From Trichoplax sp. H2 (lineage: Eukaryota; Placozoa; Uniplacotomia; Trichoplacea): a stretch of 22,208 nucleotides of DNA. Of the stretch, positions 20,332 to 22,208 are shown piece by piece. The notes below the pieces were generated by a model. It worked only from the letters and a program-made list of their open reading frames with translations. It was not told the origin of the DNA and ran no database searches. Position 1 is the first letter of the stretch. The number at the start of each line of letters is the position of its first letter. The stretch is from NCBI GenBank assembly GCA_003344405.1, contig NOWV01000418.1:1-22208 (forward strand), in the 5' to 3' direction. The translations under genes were made by a program, and so were the position numbers.

Positions 20332-22208
20332 TGGATACTTTCGGTCAATAATTCAGTAGTAATGCTTTATGCAGTTGTTGCTCGTTAATAGTACTGGTAA
20401 TTAAAGATTACAATGAAAATTATAATATCTAATTGATGATATTATGGGAATTATGATTTATTGTAATAGCCTTTCAGCTATCGCGCGGAGGCTACACAGG
20501 TATCCGGAAATGAAAGCAAAGTTTAGAACGTTAATTTTATTTTTACCGTGGCTATCTAATGTAAATAGGAGAATTTAGAGCAAGATAGATTAAATCCTGC
20601 TATACTTTAAGGCTTTAATACCGTTTCTGATTAATAAATTTTGCTTTTATTCTGCTATAAATTCACTGAAATTTCATGTTACAGCATGCAACTATCCAAC
20701 TTTTAAAAAAAGATGCGTAAAATATTAACTTTGTGGTATGACTCTGCTGCTTAACTATTATTGCTTTCGTAGTAATGATGAGTCATGATAGCAACCATAA
20801 ATTCATTGCACGATAGATAATTCTTACATTTTAACCAAATTGTAAGACTTAATCTCTGCCAAATAGTTAATAACTGGCTCTAATCACTACTCTTGTAGCG
20901 AAAATACTTTAGTTCAGATGTTGAACTGGAGTCACTTTTACTCATATAATTTTTCCTAAAATAATTGTTGTTAAAAATAATGATCTTAATATTCCAGTTT
21001 ACAAAAGTTAACTTTAAATTAATTGCTTGGGCTATTTACATACTATTTTCGCATTCTGTAGGTGTAAAATTATTAATTTTAGTATAATGATAAACCCTGG
21101 ATATTTTGTATGAAGAAAGATTTCGTTAAACTTGAGCATTAGCAAAATTTCGTCTAATTAACAGCTATTACAACTTACAGCACTTACTCATGCTAACATG
21201 TAATGTAGAAACTGTTTTCATATTATCACACCGAATAATCCATGCTAATAACGAAATCTCATAGGTCTTTTAAATTAAGTAATCTTTACATGGAATTAAA
21301 TGACTAGTTAACAATATACGCCAACTTCCTTCTACGAATTTACAAATAAGTAACATTTCCGAAAATTTGTGTATAATAATAATTTTAATTCATCGATATC
21401 CTGTCCGTCTTACGCCAGCTAAAAGTTACAAGTCGTGATTTACTCTTTATTAATGAATAATTTGAGTGTACTATTAGCGAGTCACAGCATTGCTTCTCTT
21501 ATATTTATCTAACCTTAAGAATAAAATTACATTTCTGTACAGGTGCAACATCATTTATACAAGTTTTACTTATACAGTAGTAACGGCTCTTAAATGATTA
21601 CTATTGCTTGCTACTAATTCTTCAACGCTGTAATTTACCGAAAAGTAGCAGTATTGCAACAATTGTTATTACGTTATGCATCATTGTACCGCAAAATGAA
21701 GATTTTCCTCTCAAAATTGCTGTTGGGAAATAAATTACTGCCATATTCAAGTAGTATAAATTATAAAATTAATCTTACTGGAGGCAAGAGTGATAGTAGT
21801 AAGCTGTGGTGAGAGTGTGTAGTGCAGCCCCAAATATAGCTTAGATTACTATTATAAGACTGTACGAGAATAACTTAACTTGTAAGCTAGAGTGTAAGAT
21901 TGTGTAAGAGTCTATTTGTAGAAGGTGTTTACAGTATGTATTGTAGCGAATCTATTAAGATGTTTATATAAAGATCTGAGATATAAATAGATTTGCGCTA
22001 AGTATGTTAGTACTGTAAGTATTGTATTGTAATGCTTTAAATAGACGCGCGAATTATGAATAGATTGCGCGATAGTAAATTTAGATCTGATCTTGCGACT
22101 TAATGGGCAAGATAAGATTTGTTACAGTAAAAGCATTCTGTAACTAATCGTATATAAATCGTGAATTTTGCTGTAATAAGTAGATTGTCAGATAGTCAGA
22201 TAGTCCTT
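20332..22208. other. Gene-free tail with short degenerate repeats
   Basis: No frame of coding character was found. From about 21775 onward the plus strand becomes richer in GTAAG/TAG-type words. A motif AAATAGA(TTT)GCGC recurs at 21985-21998, 22039-22051 and 22058-22071, and AGATCTGA occurs at about 21972 and 22083. The extreme end contains an 8-base tandem CAGATAGT repeated twice. Confidence 0.5.

Overview
The window looks like AT-rich nuclear DNA from an animal. The one gene that can be read with confidence is split by ten short GT-AG introns (94 to 204 bases). It encodes an SLC6-type Na+/Cl- dependent amino-acid transporter, and the sequence around it is low-density, stop-rich DNA. Small introns, AT-richness and an SLC6 gene would fit an early-branching metazoan such as a placozoan. 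That placement is inference; no marker in the window proves it.

Layout. Bases 1-4708 hold no gene I can support. Bases 4709-7753 are two near-identical copies (4709-6266 and 6287-7753) on either side of a run of exactly 20 N. Each copy ends or begins precisely at the gap. Both carry one minus-strand stretch that reads like decayed coding sequence. At 8423-8644 (minus) and 9009-9224 (plus) there are two short, coding-like frames of unknown product, separated by a cluster of GTAC/TACTGTAC motifs. Bases 9225-13907 are gene-poor. The SLC6 gene runs from 13908 to 17040 in 11 exons and gives a 604-residue protein. Bases 18618-20331 repeat the earlier arrangement: two near-identical copies (18618-19412 and 19433-20331) meet at a second 20-N gap. 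The second copy carries an extra 104-base insert with terminal inverted repeats. The tail to 22208 is gene-free and contains short degenerate repeats.

The transporter is a plausible full-length, working protein. The Na+, Cl- and gating residues of the family are all in place, and a glycine at the TM1 specificity position points to an amino-acid or GABA-like substrate rather than a monoamine. There is no operon-like context and no visible partner gene.

The most important structural message is that both local duplications dovetail exactly at equal-sized gaps and both differ by roughly 2 percent. This is what two unmerged haplotypes look like in a heterozygous assembly. If so, about 2.3 kb of the window is counted twice, and the two copies give a view of allelic indels, including the MITE-like insert.
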